NCBI GenBank assembly: GCA_031553035.1
Contig: JAVBLY010000003.1
Location: forward strand, 186,001-250,000
DNA: 64,000 bases
Origin: JAVBLY01 sp031553035
Lineage (GTDB): Bacteria > Bacillota > Clostridia > Peptostreptococcales > Anaerovoracaceae
Direction of reading: 5' to 3'
Every line of letters starts with the position of its first letter. Within the stretch, counting starts at the first letter, position 1. Below, in pieces: positions 32,533 to 40,903 of this stretch. The notes under the pieces are model-generated. The model made no database searches. It saw nothing but the letters and a program-made list of their open reading frames with translations, and was not told where the DNA came from. A program made the translations under genes and the position numbers.

Positions 32533-34863
32533 ATGGGAAAGAAAATCGATGAAAACTATATGAATCGTATCAAAGCTTCTATTGTAGACAGCTTTACAGA
32601 TTTTATCTCTATTGCCAACACAGATCGTGAGATAATCTACTTCAATCCGGCAGCATATGAGATGATGGGTTACGGACCGGGAGAAAAGCCTGAGATCACA
32701 TCAACGAAACAGCTTCATGCAGAGGGCTTTGATGACTATGCCAAAGAGTACATTCAGCCTGCTGTTTTCGAAAACGGGTACTGGACCGGTGTCAGTGCAA
32801 TAAAACACAAAGATGGCAGCACTATAGATGTTGAAATGACAGTATTTCCGTTATATGGCGAAAATCACGAAGAATACGGAACAGTAGCTGTCATCAGAGA
32901 TATCGATCAACTTACCAGAGTAAATGAAAAGCTGAGAAAGAACTCCGTCCTTTTCCAGAAGGTGATGGATTCGGCCAAGATAGGCATCGTCCTTATCAAT
33001 ATGGAGACCCACAAGATAGAAAATGTAAACAAGCATACGACCGAAATGTTCCAGATGAATGAGGACGAGATCGTCGGTCATAACTGCTATGATATTTTAT
33101 GTCACAACAGTCTGGATCTCTGTCCGCATATAAATGAAAGAGACAAGGATGTCATCGTCGCCGAAAGATTCATCAAGCGCAAAGATGATTCCATGCTTCC
33201 GATAATAAAGACCGGTACCTGGATAAGGCTGGATGACAAAGATTACCTTGTGGATACTTTCGTTGATATTTCAATCCAAAAGGAGCTGGAAAAGAATCTC
33301 CAGGAAGCCAAAACCAGAGCCGAAGCGGCAAACCACTCAAAGAGCGAATTTTTATCGAGAATGAGTCACGAGATGAGGACTCCGCTGAATGCAATAATAG
33401 GCATGACCCAGATCACCGAAAAAACCGAAGATGTGGCCAGGCTCAAGGAATGCATCGAGACTATCAGGCTGTCATCCAATCACATGCTCGAAATAATAAA
33501 TGATGTACTGGATCTTTCCAAAATAGAAGAAGGCAAGCTGGAACTCAGCATACGCCCGTTTTCTGTCAAGGTCATCATCGAAAAGATGGCAATGCTGACT
33601 GAACCCAAAGTCAGAGAGAAGAGTATAATATATAAGACGAATATCGAAGGGAACCTGCCCGACTATCTGGAAGGCGACTCCCTGAGGCTGTCTCAGGTCC
33701 TTCTGAACTTCCTTTCCAATGCCATAAAATTCACACCTGAAAAAAAGAATATTACACTTGAGGTGAAGGTGATCTCTACCGATAACACTACGGCAGAGAT
33801 ATATTTTGCAGTGATGGACGAAGGCATTGGAATCACCGAAGAACAACTGAGCAGACTTTTCAATCCATTCACCCAGGCGGAGGATTCAACCAGCAGTCAG
33901 TTCGGAGGTACCGGCCTTGGTCTTTCCATCAGCAAGAAGATAATAAATCTAATGGATTCTGACATATATGTAGACAGTGAAGAGGGAAAGGGCTCAAAAT
34001 TTTACTTTACAGTGAAACTCCCCATAGCAGACGGACCGGACAAAACAGTTGATACCAAAAAACTTGGATCCATAAAAAACATTTTCAAAGGCATCAACGC
34101 CCTGATAGTAGACGATATCGAGCTGAACAGAATAATCGCAATGGAACTGCTGGCAGAAACGGGGATTTCATTTGACGAAGCATATGACGGCAGCCAGGCA
34201 GTTTCTATGGCCACATCAAAAAAATATGACGTCATCATAATGGACATACATATGCCCATTATGGGCGGATACGAGGCCACGAGAAAAATCAGAGCGGCAG
34301 GTCCGCCTTATTCAGACGTTCCAATAATAGCAATGAGCGGAGACGTTTTTCAGGAAGATATTGATAAAAGCAAAGCAGAAGGGATGAACGCCCACATAGG
34401 AAAGCCTGTTGACGGCGGTAAACTTATTGAGCTGATCAATGGTTTGATTTTCAAGAACGGGGATGATGACAAGCAAGACGAGCCAGTCATAATGTCTTTC
34501 AATGACGGAATTGAGGATATGGATTTTGACAGAAACTACTTCAACTACGAAAAAGCACTGGTTGACCACGGTAACAACAGCCTTGGACTGGCTATACTTT
34601 TGAGCGAATTCTTAAAGAGCAACTATGGAATATTGCTGAATAAGGCTATGGACAAACAGGATTACAGTGATGCAAACGGATTACTTGAATTATTCATCAA
34701 AAAGGCAGATGAATTTTCAATGCCAAGCATCGCGTCGTATGCTGCCCTTGCCAAGGAAAATCTCAAATGTGAAAACTATGAATATGCAAAGATGTACATA
34801 AGCGATCTTGAAAAAAGCTATGACAAAACCTGTGAGATTTTGAAAAATTTGTTAAATCATTGA
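32533..34863 (+). CDS. Hybrid histidine kinase/response regulator with two PAS domains
   Basis: Cytosolic 776-residue signalling protein without membrane segments. PAS-1 is about 15–128; PAS-2 about 138–250 with a Cys cluster C185, C190, C197 (NCYDILCHNSLDLCPH) that could bind metal or sense redox. HisKA has H279 (FLSRMSHEMRTP) and HATPase runs about 385–497 (FLSNAIKF, MDEGIGITEE, FGGTGLGLS). The receiver has D571 in VIIMDIHMPIMGGYEA. The tail (about 660–776) is helical and resembles an HPt domain, but I find no histidine in the HPt position. I chose ATG 32533, preceded by AGGGGAA, over a longer frame from 32320 that begins with sequence unlike any domain. Output partner is unknown. Confidence 0.9.
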   Translation: MGKKIDENYMNRIKASIVDSFTDFISIANTDREIIYFNPAAYEMMGYGPGEKPEITSTKQLHAEGFDDYAKEYIQPAVFENGYWTGVSAIKHKDGSTIDVEMTVFPLYGENHEEYGTVAVIRDIDQLTRVNEKLRKNSVLFQKVMDSAKIGIVLINMETHKIENVNKHTTEMFQMNEDEIVGHNCYDILCHNSLDLCPHINERDKDVIVAERFIKRKDDSMLPIIKTGTWIRLDDKDYLVDTFVDISIQKELEKNLQEAKTRAEAANHSKSEFLSRMSHEMRTPLNAIIGMTQITEKTEDVARLKECIETIRLSSNHMLEIINDVLDLSKIEEGKLELSIRPFSVKVIIEKMAMLTEPKVREKSIIYKTNIEGNLPDYLEGDSLRLSQVLLNFLSNAIKFTPEKKNITLEVKVISTDNTTAEIYFAVMDEGIGITEEQLSRLFNPFTQAEDSTSSQFGGTGLGLSISKKIINLMDSDIYVDSEEGKGSKFYFTVKLPIADGPDKTVDTKKLGSIKNIFKGINALIVDDIELNRIIAMELLAETGISFDEAYDGSQAVSMATSKKYDVIIMDIHMPIMGGYEATRKIRAAGPPYSDVPIIAMSGDVFQEDIDKSKAEGMNAHIGKPVDGGKLIELINGLIFKNGDDDKQDEPVIMSFNDGIEDMDFDRNYFNYEKALVDHGNNSLGLAILLSEFLKSNYGILLNKAMDKQDYSDANGLLELFIKKADEFSMPSIASYAALAKENLKCENYEYAKMYISDLEKSYDKTCEILKNLLNH

Positions 34864-34944
34864 ATTATATGAACTATTGATTCACTTGTGCTATACTGAC
34901 TTACAGACGTTTTATCACATAATCGGAAGGAGAAGGTACTTGTC

Positions 34945-35601
34945 ATGGGGAACAGAAATTCCACGAAAAAAAAGACTTTACTCTTGGTGCAGTTTTCGAT
35001 TTTATTAGCTATTGAAGCTGTGGTTTGCATAACGCCGCTAGGCTCATTACCGGCCATTGGACCGATAGTTGCCACGCTGGCAGCTGTCCCGGTCATAATA
35101 ACCGCGATCATTCTGGGAACCGGCTGGGGAGCCCTTATGGGTTTCTTTTTTGGATTTTTCAGTTTTATCGTATGGACATTCATGCCGCCAGGTCCTGCAG
35201 CATTTGTTTTCACTCCGTTTTATTCGGTAGGTGATATTTCAGGAAATGGCTGGAGCCTGGTCATATGCTTTGTTCCAAGGATCATGGTCGGTGTTGTCAC
35301 AGGCTTGTTTTATAACTTGTTCAAGGGGGTTATGAAAAAGAATGTTAAATCCGATGTGGTCACATTCGGTCTCAGCGGATTTCTCGGGAGCATGGCAAAC
35401 ACGATTCTGGTTCTGGGCGGAATATATATATTCTTCGGAGAGCCGTATGCGGCAGATTATGGAGTTGCCTACTCGGTGCTCCTGAGCGCAATTGCCGGTA
35501 TAGTGTTCACAAACGGCATACCGGAGGCAGTGCTTGGCGGACTGGCAGCGTTTTTTATAGGCAGGACAGTGCTGAAATACCAGCAGCTGAACCAGAACTA
35601 A
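34945..35601 (+). CDS. ECF transporter S component-like membrane protein
   Basis: 218 residues, about six helices. The start KKTLLLVQFSILLAIEAVVC then GPIVATLAAVPVIITAIILG, GTGWGALMGFFFGFFSF, FVPRIMVGVVTG and GFLGSMANTILVLGGIY follow the pattern of substrate-binding S proteins of energy-coupling-factor importers. The ECF module (EcfA/T) is not here, so it would share a housekeeping one. Substrate unknown, but the rest of the operon ends with xanthine phosphoribosyltransferase, which raises the possibility of a nucleobase or vitamin. AAGGAGAAGG precedes the ATG. It heads an operon through 39547. Confidence 0.75.
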   Translation: MGNRNSTKKKTLLLVQFSILLAIEAVVCITPLGSLPAIGPIVATLAAVPVIITAIILGTGWGALMGFFFGFFSFIVWTFMPPGPAAFVFTPFYSVGDISGNGWSLVICFVPRIMVGVVTGLFYNLFKGVMKKNVKSDVVTFGLSGFLGSMANTILVLGGIYIFFGEPYAADYGVAYSVLLSAIAGIVFTNGIPEAVLGGLAAFFIGRTVLKYQQLNQN

Positions 35602-35625
35602 AACGATTACTTACAGGAGATCAGT

Positions 35626-37143
35626 TTGAGTAATTTTTCTGAAATAGCCATATATATGCCCTTTATCGTGGGAACGATACTGATCATCGTTTCCATCGTA
35701 GGTAAGGACCTGAGTAAACAGGCGCTTTTAGATTACCTTCTGTTTTGTTTGTGCCTTTTGGGATGGCAGGCAACAGAAAGTCTTTTCTATATATTCGATC
35801 AGCCTGTCATGATGGAATGGGACTATAATATCAAACTGGTATTCGTCTCGCTTGCCGGTGCGTTTGTATTCCGGGTAATGGTCGGATTCTACAAGCTTAA
35901 TAAGGTAATACCCAAGTGGCTAACATATGCGATCTTTACCATTCCTGTCGTTACGGCGATCGTATGCTTTACCGGATTTGGCCCTGAGCTGCTCAGGACC
36001 GGATTTGAGGTCACTTCCACATATCCGTTAAATGAAGCGAACTTCGGTTATGGCATCTGGTACGATGTGAACACCATCTTTACCAACCTGATGGTAGTGG
36101 CCGCAGGGGGCATAGTGATGCTTATGCATTACCGCCTCCCCAAGGCATACAGGATGCCGTCCATTGCCTTTATGTTTGCGTTATTCTTGTATGCGGCAGG
36201 CTATGCCATTTCCATATTAACCGACTCGGTTATCGATTTTATTATGCTTGGCTGCAGCATGGCAAACCTGGCTCTTTATTTTGTGGTTGCAAAAAATGAA
36301 AGCGGCGATTATTTGAGCATTGCAATAAGAGAAATATTCAACTATTTAGATGAAGCAATTTTTATCCTGGATGAAAAGGGGCGGATCGTTGATGTGAATA
36401 AGGCTGCTAAGGAATGGCTGAGCCTTTTGGGCAAGGAATCCATATTTATTTCCTTTAGCGGGATGCTGGAGTCTTTTGAAGACGAGGGACTTATAGAAAC
36501 ATCTCAAAAAGCAAACGAAGGCTCTTTGGAAATAAAGCTGACTAATACAGATATACTCCTTGTCTACGGAATGAATGAAATAACTATGTATGATGAAAGC
36601 GGACAGACAAAAGGCAAGTTCGTAACTCTGGAAGATGTGACAAGAACCAGTCTATTTATAGACAGGTTGGAAATCGATGCGGGCATGGATCCACTGACGG
36701 GTCTCCAGAACAGATATACATATGAAGAGCTTTTGATCGATCTTAATAAAGAAGAGAATCTGCCTATCAGTGTTATGCTGGGGGATGTCAATTCTCTTAA
36801 AGACATCAATGATACCTACGGTCATATGGCAGGCGATGCTCTTTTATCGGCGGTAGGAGATATAATAAAGGAATGTTGTCCGCCAAATGGATATTCGGCA
36901 AGGATCGGAGGGGACGAGTTTGTAATTATGATCCCCAATTGCGGTGATTCCTGTACATCTGGGATTGCCGACGATATCCGAAAAAGGCTCAGCCTGATAG
37001 ACAATTTGCCGTTCGAAGTCAAAATGGCTTTGGGCAGTGTGACCAAGACAACCATCGACGGAAGTCTCAAGAGCTTTGTAAACGAAGCAGATAAGGTCAT
37101 GTACATGAATAAGTCGAAGATCAAGGAGGCCGGGAATGACTAA
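35626..37143 (+). CDS. Membrane diguanylate cyclase, 7TM–PAS–GGDEF (copy 1)
   Basis: Makes c-di-GMP from two GTP. About seven membrane helices (10–222) resemble the 7TM input of histidine kinases; a PAS-like domain lies about 230–345; the GGDEF domain is about 350–505. The active-site loop is intact, GGDEF at 428–432 in ARIGGDEFVIMIP, and DPLTGLQNR marks the domain start. The RxxD inhibition site expected just before the loop is absent (PPNGYSARI), so product inhibition is unlikely. The start is a TTG at 35626 with AGGAGA at 35615–35620. Its 3' end overlaps copy 2 by 8 bp. Confidence 0.9.
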   Translation: MSNFSEIAIYMPFIVGTILIIVSIVGKDLSKQALLDYLLFCLCLLGWQATESLFYIFDQPVMMEWDYNIKLVFVSLAGAFVFRVMVGFYKLNKVIPKWLTYAIFTIPVVTAIVCFTGFGPELLRTGFEVTSTYPLNEANFGYGIWYDVNTIFTNLMVVAAGGIVMLMHYRLPKAYRMPSIAFMFALFLYAAGYAISILTDSVIDFIMLGCSMANLALYFVVAKNESGDYLSIAIREIFNYLDEAIFILDEKGRIVDVNKAAKEWLSLLGKESIFISFSGMLESFEDEGLIETSQKANEGSLEIKLTNTDILLVYGMNEITMYDESGQTKGKFVTLEDVTRTSLFIDRLEIDAGMDPLTGLQNRYTYEELLIDLNKEENLPISVMLGDVNSLKDINDTYGHMAGDALLSAVGDIIKECCPPNGYSARIGGDEFVIMIPNCGDSCTSGIADDIRKRLSLIDNLPFEVKMALGSVTKTTIDGSLKSFVNEADKVMYMNKSKIKEAGND

Positions 37144-38671
37144 TCAGTTGGCTATCGAAATATTAGTCTTTCTTATTGCCTTGAACGTCGGCATAATGTT
37201 TAAACTTCTTGTTTTTGATATGAGAAAAAACAAGGATCGTCTGCTTCTTTACATGCTGGGGATTTGTTTGTCGCTTCTTGGATGGCAGGTGGATAATCTC
37301 TTTTATTTCATTACGTCCGATGTCGGCATAATGAGGTTTGCATATGATTTTAAATTGCCCTTTGTAGCGCTTACAACATTCTTCATTGCCATTCTGGTCA
37401 TAAGATTTTACAGACTGGATTACTTTCTGAACAGGACCGCAGTGATGATAATGTTGATAATCCCGTTCTTTACGCTGATATATTCGCTTTTGACTACAAA
37501 TTCGGACCTCATAAGAGAGAGTTTCTCGGTAGTGCAGATAAATCCGATCCACGAGGTCACGGATACCAGAGGTATTTGGTTCTGGGTCCATACTTTCTGC
37601 TGTTATTCATTTGTAGTCGGCTCATTGCTTGTTGGCATTTACTGTCATAACAAACTTCCCAGATCGTATAGGACTCCGTCCTTCATATTGGTTTCGGGGC
37701 TCTTTGTCGTCTTTATAATCAATGCACTTCAGGTCGCGGGGATAAATTACCAGAACTTCGATGCATCTCTTGTGGGAGCGAGCATTTGCACCATGGCAGT
37801 GTATTTTTCCGTTGTCAGGAGCAAGGGAGTCGATTTTATTACCAGTGCCCGAAATGAAATATATGATTACCTTTCAGAAGGCATCATGGTGCTGAATGAT
37901 GAAAGGTATGTTGTTTATATAAATAAAAGTGCTCGCAGAAGAATAGGGAGATTTGGTATCAACGTCATAAACGAACCATATGATAATGTGTTTGAAAAAG
38001 CGGTGAGTTACAGTTCTAACATTGAGGCTGCCCCTGCAGATGAATATGGTCTGGATATGACGTTTATGGATGAAGGTAATGAAATAATTTTCAATCTTAG
38101 TGAAAAGCCCATTAAGGACAATGCCGGCGTTCCAATAGGTACGTTCGTCGTTATGGACGAGGTGACTAAGAATAGGGCAATAATCAACAAGCTGGAGAAT
38201 ATAGGCGGCGTAGATGCTCTTACCGGACTTCCAAATCGAAGAAGTATTGAGAAATTCATGACGAATATGGATAACCCGGATAAGCTTCCCATAGCCGTTG
38301 TCTCAGGGGATATCAACGGACTTAAGCAGGTCAATGATAATCTGGGACACAAGCAGGGTGATGTTCTGATCAGGCTGGTATCTGAAATCATGACAGATGT
38401 TTGTCCAACAAGGGGGAGAGTGTCGAGAACAGGCGGAGATGAATTTCTGATAGTCATACCAAATACGAATGAACAAGAAGTTGATGACATGATTTCTGAA
38501 ATAGGGTATATAATGGATAATAGTGAGGAATATTTGTTTAAACCATCGGTATCATTCGGATATGATATCAAAGTTAATGCAGATCAGAAATTGGCCGATG
38601 TAGTGTCTAATTCCGATGAAAAAATGTATAAGGTAAAAAAAGACATGAAGGCAGCTCAGGAAAAGGAGTAA
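37136..38671 (+). CDS. Membrane diguanylate cyclase, 7TM–PAS–GGDEF (copy 2)
   Basis: Paralog of the preceding gene with the same design: about seven helices in the first 230 residues, a PAS-like domain (about 240–350, YLSEGIMVLNDERYVVYIN), and GGDEF (about 355–505) with DALTGLPNRRS and intact GGDEF in SRTGGDEFLIVIP near residue 435. No RxxD inhibitory site in front of it (CPTRGRVSRT). Tandem copies with different loops may respond to different signals. The ATG overlaps the end of copy 1. GNAT follows after 3 bp, so the operon is tight. Confidence 0.9.
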   Translation: MTNQLAIEILVFLIALNVGIMFKLLVFDMRKNKDRLLLYMLGICLSLLGWQVDNLFYFITSDVGIMRFAYDFKLPFVALTTFFIAILVIRFYRLDYFLNRTAVMIMLIIPFFTLIYSLLTTNSDLIRESFSVVQINPIHEVTDTRGIWFWVHTFCCYSFVVGSLLVGIYCHNKLPRSYRTPSFILVSGLFVVFIINALQVAGINYQNFDASLVGASICTMAVYFSVVRSKGVDFITSARNEIYDYLSEGIMVLNDERYVVYINKSARRRIGRFGINVINEPYDNVFEKAVSYSSNIEAAPADEYGLDMTFMDEGNEIIFNLSEKPIKDNAGVPIGTFVVMDEVTKNRAIINKLENIGGVDALTGLPNRRSIEKFMTNMDNPDKLPIAVVSGDINGLKQVNDNLGHKQGDVLIRLVSEIMTDVCPTRGRVSRTGGDEFLIVIPNTNEQEVDDMISEIGYIMDNSEEYLFKPSVSFGYDIKVNADQKLADVVSNSDEKMYKVKKDMKAAQEKE

Positions 38672-38674
38672 GAA

Positions 38675-38953
38675 ATGGATTTTAAAGTTGACGGAAACTG
38701 GATTTACAAAAAAGACGACGATGATAATGTGATTGCAGAAGTTACATTTCCTAATGTAGAAGATGGTGTGGTCAAAATAAATCACACATATGTATCTAAT
38801 GAACTGAGAGGACAGGGTATCGCAGCAGAGCTGATGGAGGCCTGCTATAACCAAATCAAGGATCAGGACAAAAAGGCCGTTCTGACATGCCCTTATGCTG
38901 TTAAGTGGTTCGATGATAATCCAAACAAAAATGATATAGTTAAGAAAAAATAA
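38675..38953 (+). CDS. Small GNAT acetyltransferase-like protein (YjdJ/NATD1 type)
   Basis: 92 residues, about half the length of a normal GNAT domain. The acetyl-CoA binding motif is ELRGQGIAAELMEA, followed by KKAVLTCPYAVKWFDDNP, which is the usual end of the YjdJ-like family (TCPY/CPF..W...P). It begins with a GNAT beta strand FKVDGNWIYKKDDDDN. Substrate unknown. AAAAGGAG lies ahead of the ATG. It sits between the cyclase gene and xpt in the same tight operon. Confidence 0.85.
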   Translation: MDFKVDGNWIYKKDDDDNVIAEVTFPNVEDGVVKINHTYVSNELRGQGIAAELMEACYNQIKDQDKKAVLTCPYAVKWFDDNPNKNDIVKKK

Positions 38954-38965
38954 AAGGAGCAGGTA

Positions 38966-39547
38966 ATGGAGATATTGAAGGAAAGGATAATCAGCGATGG
39001 AGTAGCCGTGGGAACTGAAATTCTCAAGGTGGATTCCTTTCTCAATCATCAGATCGATGTTAGGCTGTTTGAACAGATAGGCGAGGAATTTACCAGAAGA
39101 TTTGAAGATGTATCCAAGGAAGGCATCGACAAAATTGTAACAGTGGAGGCTTCCGGTATCGCAGTAGCTTGTTTTGCTGCAAAATACTTTGGCTATCCTC
39201 CCGTAGTATTTGCCAAAAAAGAAGCGCCCAGCACGATGACGGAAGAATATTATTTTACTGAGGTTTTTTCATTCACAAAGAAAAAGGTCAGCTCCATCAG
39301 AATAGCAAAAAAATTTCTGAAAAAAGGCGAGCGTGTCATCGTGATAGATGACTTTCTGGCTCACGGGCAGGCAGCAATCGGACTTGCAAACCTGGTGGAT
39401 CAGGCAGGAGCGGAACTCGTTGGTGTCGGAGTAGTAATAGAGAAAGAGTTTCAGGGCGGCGGCAAAAAATTAAAGGATAAAGGCATCAGACTGGAGTCCC
39501 TGGCTGTGGTCGAAAAGATAGATGATGGTCAGATTTTCTTTAAATAG
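38966..39547 (+). CDS. xpt: Xanthine phosphoribosyltransferase
   Basis: Salvages xanthine to XMP using PRPP; cytosolic. The PRPP-binding motif is VIVIDDFLAHGQAA (about 125–138). The N-terminus MEILKERIISDGVAVGTEIL and EASGIAVACFAAKYF are family features. Length of 193 residues is usual. AAAAGGAGCAGG precedes the ATG. It is the last gene before a strong terminator (39601). No purine riboswitch is visible upstream in this operon, unlike Bacillus xpt, so regulation is different or lies with the operon promoter. Confidence 0.95.
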   Translation: MEILKERIISDGVAVGTEILKVDSFLNHQIDVRLFEQIGEEFTRRFEDVSKEGIDKIVTVEASGIAVACFAAKYFGYPPVVFAKKEAPSTMTEEYYFTEVFSFTKKKVSSIRIAKKFLKKGERVIVIDDFLAHGQAAIGLANLVDQAGAELVGVGVVIEKEFQGGGKKLKDKGIRLESLAVVEKIDDGQIFFK

Positions 39548-39600
39548 GTAAGACATGAAACGTTCGGCTTTAAAGAAGAACGATAATGAGTAAATACAAA

Positions 39601-39640
39601 AATAAGGTTCGTATATATACGAACCTTATTTTATTTTTTT
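39601..39640 (+). terminator. Strong terminator after xpt
   Basis: A 30-bp perfect palindrome (39601–39630; AATAAGGTTCGTAT and its complement) is followed by TTATTTTTTT. This closes the operon that starts with the S component and can act in both directions because the 5' side is A-rich. Confidence 0.9.
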
Positions 39641-39670
39641 AAAAAAAATGCATGTACTTACATATATATG

Positions 39671-39699
39671 TTTACGCAGTCACGACCCTATTATATAAT
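39671..39699 (+). promoter_or_regulatory. Promoter of the BMP-type ABC transporter operon
   Basis: TTTACG at 39671–39676 and perfect TATAAT at 39694–39699 with a 17-bp spacer. The leader would be about 66 nt. I see no purine-riboswitch features in it. Confidence 0.65.
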
Positions 39700-39771
39700 G
39701 TAACCATGGCATTTCCCAAAGTGCCTTTCGCAGTAATCGGAAGTTAATATTTGGAATTGGAGGATTATAAT

Positions 39772-40893
39772 ATGAAGAGATTTTTATCGGTTTTACTCAT
39801 TCTGGTATTCGTTCTGAGTATGTCAGTAGGCCTTTCGGCATGCGGCGGCAGTGACGATGAAGCAGCCAGCGAAGATGCCTATAAAGTAGGATTTATCTAC
39901 ATCGGTACTATCAATGACGGTGGATTCACTCAGGCTCAGCATGCCGGAACTAAAGCAATGCTGGATGAATTCAACGGAACTGTCGAAGCTGACTGGGTAG
40001 AAGAAGTAGACGACACCAACAAGCAGGCGGCTTTAGATGCTGCTGTACAATTGATCGATGGCGGTGCGGACTGCGTAGTTGGATGTTCATTCGGCTTCAT
40101 GGATGCTCTTGATGAACTGGCTAATGATCCTGAATATGAGCATATCAATTTCCTGCATTTCTCAGGTAACAAGATGAATGATAAAAACTTTGGAAACTAC
40201 TTCGGCGCTACGGAAGAACCCAGATATCTCACCGGATTAATTGCCGGAATGCAGACTGAAAGCAATAAGCTGGGCTACGTTGCGGCATTCCCATACACTG
40301 AAGTACAAATTGGAATCAATGCATTTGCACTTGGTGCGCAGAGTGTTAATCCCGATGTTGAAGTTAAAGTCGTTTACATAAACAGCTGGTACGATCCTGC
40401 ACAGGAAAAAGCGGCTGCAGAAGCTCTCCTTTCACAGGGATGTGATGTAATAACGCAGCATGCAGATACCCCGGGCCCACAGCAGGCGGCAGCAGCAGAT
40501 GGCAAGTTATGCATTGGGTACAATATGGACAACAGCAAGCTCGAAGGTCTGGAAGATTCGTTCCTGACAGCAGCTACCTGGAATCACGAAGTATTCCTTA
40601 TTCCTACCATCAAAGCCATGATGGAGAAGACATGGACACCAGAATCTTATTATGGTACAATGGCGAACGGATATATGGCACTTGCTCCACTGACAAAGAA
40701 CGTGACAGACGATGCTAAGGCAAAGGTCAAAGAAGTTCAAGGTAAGATCGAAAACGGCGAATTCCCGATTTTCGTAGGACCTATAACTGACAACAAAGGC
40801 AACATCGTAGTCAAAGACGGTGAGACCCTTGACAGAGCAGGAATCTGGGAGACAAATTACCTTGTAAAAGGCGTTACAGCAACAGATAACTAA
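39772..40893 (+). CDS. BMP-family nucleoside-binding lipoprotein
   Basis: Extracellular lipoprotein that captures substrate for the ABC importer. The signal peptide MKRFLSVLLILVFVLSMSVG ends in the lipobox LSAC. The mature part has the BMP/PnrA fold: KVGFIYIGTINDGGFTQAQ, AALDAAVQLIDGGADCVVG, LTGLIAGMQTESNKLGYVA. Known members bind purine nucleosides. Length of 373 residues is normal. ATG 39772 is chosen because GGAGG lies at 39759–39763; an in-frame ATG at 39751 adds a non-typical head. It is the first gene of a four-gene transporter operon. Confidence 0.92.
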   Translation: MKRFLSVLLILVFVLSMSVGLSACGGSDDEAASEDAYKVGFIYIGTINDGGFTQAQHAGTKAMLDEFNGTVEADWVEEVDDTNKQAALDAAVQLIDGGADCVVGCSFGFMDALDELANDPEYEHINFLHFSGNKMNDKNFGNYFGATEEPRYLTGLIAGMQTESNKLGYVAAFPYTEVQIGINAFALGAQSVNPDVEVKVVYINSWYDPAQEKAAAEALLSQGCDVITQHADTPGPQQAAAADGKLCIGYNMDNSKLEGLEDSFLTAATWNHEVFLIPTIKAMMEKTWTPESYYGTMANGYMALAPLTKNVTDDAKAKVKEVQGKIENGEFPIFVGPITDNKGNIVVKDGETLDRAGIWETNYLVKGVTATDN

Positions 40894-40903
40894 TGAGGTT
40901 TAG

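Noticed and set aside
39641..39771. Purine riboswitch before the BMP transporter
   Set aside because: The conserved junction and loop sequences of the purine aptamer are not visible in the 66-nt leader; only a promoter is supported.
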